From assembly GCA_963664465.2 (NCBI GenBank), contig CAXXSU010000015.1, positions 248,001 to 312,000 on the forward strand: DNA of 64,000 nt, read 5' to 3'. The notes below the pieces were generated by a model, which worked only from the letters and a program-made list of their open reading frames with translations, did no database searches and was not told the DNA's origin. This document shows positions 63,857 through 64,000 of the stretch, one piece after another (the stretch's first letter is position 1; each line of letters begins with the position of its first letter). The stretch is from CAVOAK01 sp963664465. GTDB lineage: Bacteria > Pseudomonadota > Alphaproteobacteria > UBA8366 > CAVOAK01. A program made the translations under genes and the position numbers.

Positions 63857-64000
63857 CGGTTCCCGTCGCCTCTTCCGATCCCGAAACAAAGGCCGCTGTA
63901 CAATGCGCCATAGTCTCGGATGCCCGGCTGATCGGATCCGCCATATAGAAGTTTGTGATCGGTAAACTGAATGCTTGTTCGCTCAACGTCCCAGCTTTAC
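63849..64000 (-). CDS. nuoG: NADH-quinone oxidoreductase subunit G, C-terminal end (partial at window edge)
   Basis: The open frame entering from the right edge reads SEQAFSLPITNFYMADPISR, then ASETMAHCTAAFV, and ends at TGA 63849-63851. This is the characteristic NuoG C-terminus, and it is directly upstream of nuoH with an 8-base overlap. The catalytic and Fe-S regions lie outside the window. Confidence 0.9.
   Translation of the reverse strand, partial: KAGTLSEQAFSLPITNFYMADPISRASETMAHCTAAFVSGSEEATGTDG

Overview
This is a chromosomal window of an alphaproteobacterium, most likely Rhodospirillales-like. The evidence is gene content and order, not a marker gene. Cues are an E1-beta pyruvate dehydrogenase with a fused lipoyl domain, the short ProRS, LpxI instead of LpxH, RNase J next to type III CoaX and BirA, a DUF1467 gene beside methylmalonyl-CoA epimerase, and a GAAC-N7-GAAC SOS box at lexA. 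No rRNA, tRNA or CRISPR array was found. Start codons are often GTG (about ten genes), and two essential-type genes appear to start with TTG in a TTGA overlap.

Layout. (1) 1-7386, minus strand: pdhB (partial), pdhA, ftsB, an IS630-family element (plus strand), then eno, kdsA, pyrG, secG. (2) 7387-14185: an accessory block splitting the usual tpiA-secG neighbourhood. It holds an aldo/keto reductase, a 63-aa ORF behind an FNR/FixK-like site, a glutathione transferase remnant, an Asp/Glu-racemase-family enzyme, an orphan amino-acid-type binding protein, 127-bp direct repeats with a relic of a second binding protein, and a TauD dioxygenase (frameshifted near its start) followed by a Rieske oxygenase. 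(3) 14186-30299: tpiA; then ppiD-like, trpE, trpG, trpD, trpC, moaC, moeA, lexA on plus, with a divergent polysaccharide deacetylase gene on minus between trpE and trpG; a comEC broken by two in-frame stops; gltX and gltA. (4) 30397-44251, minus: gloA, lpxB-lpxI-lpxA-fabZ-lpxD-skp-bamA-rseP, cdsA-uppS-frr-pyrH-tsf-rpsB. This is the outer-membrane biogenesis and translation block, but dxr is missing from its usual place between cdsA and rseP. (5) 44436-56367, minus: dnaE, lolD, lolC/E, proS, a small exported protein, tag, DUF1467, mce, an RNase J lacking its C-terminal domain, coaX, birA. (6) 56373-64000, minus: nuoN, M, L, K, J, I, H and the 3' end of nuoG (respiratory complex I).

The core is densely packed with ATGA/TGATG-type overlaps, implying long co-transcribed units for central carbon metabolism, lipid A and outer-membrane assembly, translation and respiration. 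The accessory block is where new biology is most likely: it combines a solute-binding protein, a cofactor-independent racemase/isomerase-type enzyme and two oxygenases, with clear signs of gene decay and rearrangement. No wholly novel defence or mobile system was recognised.
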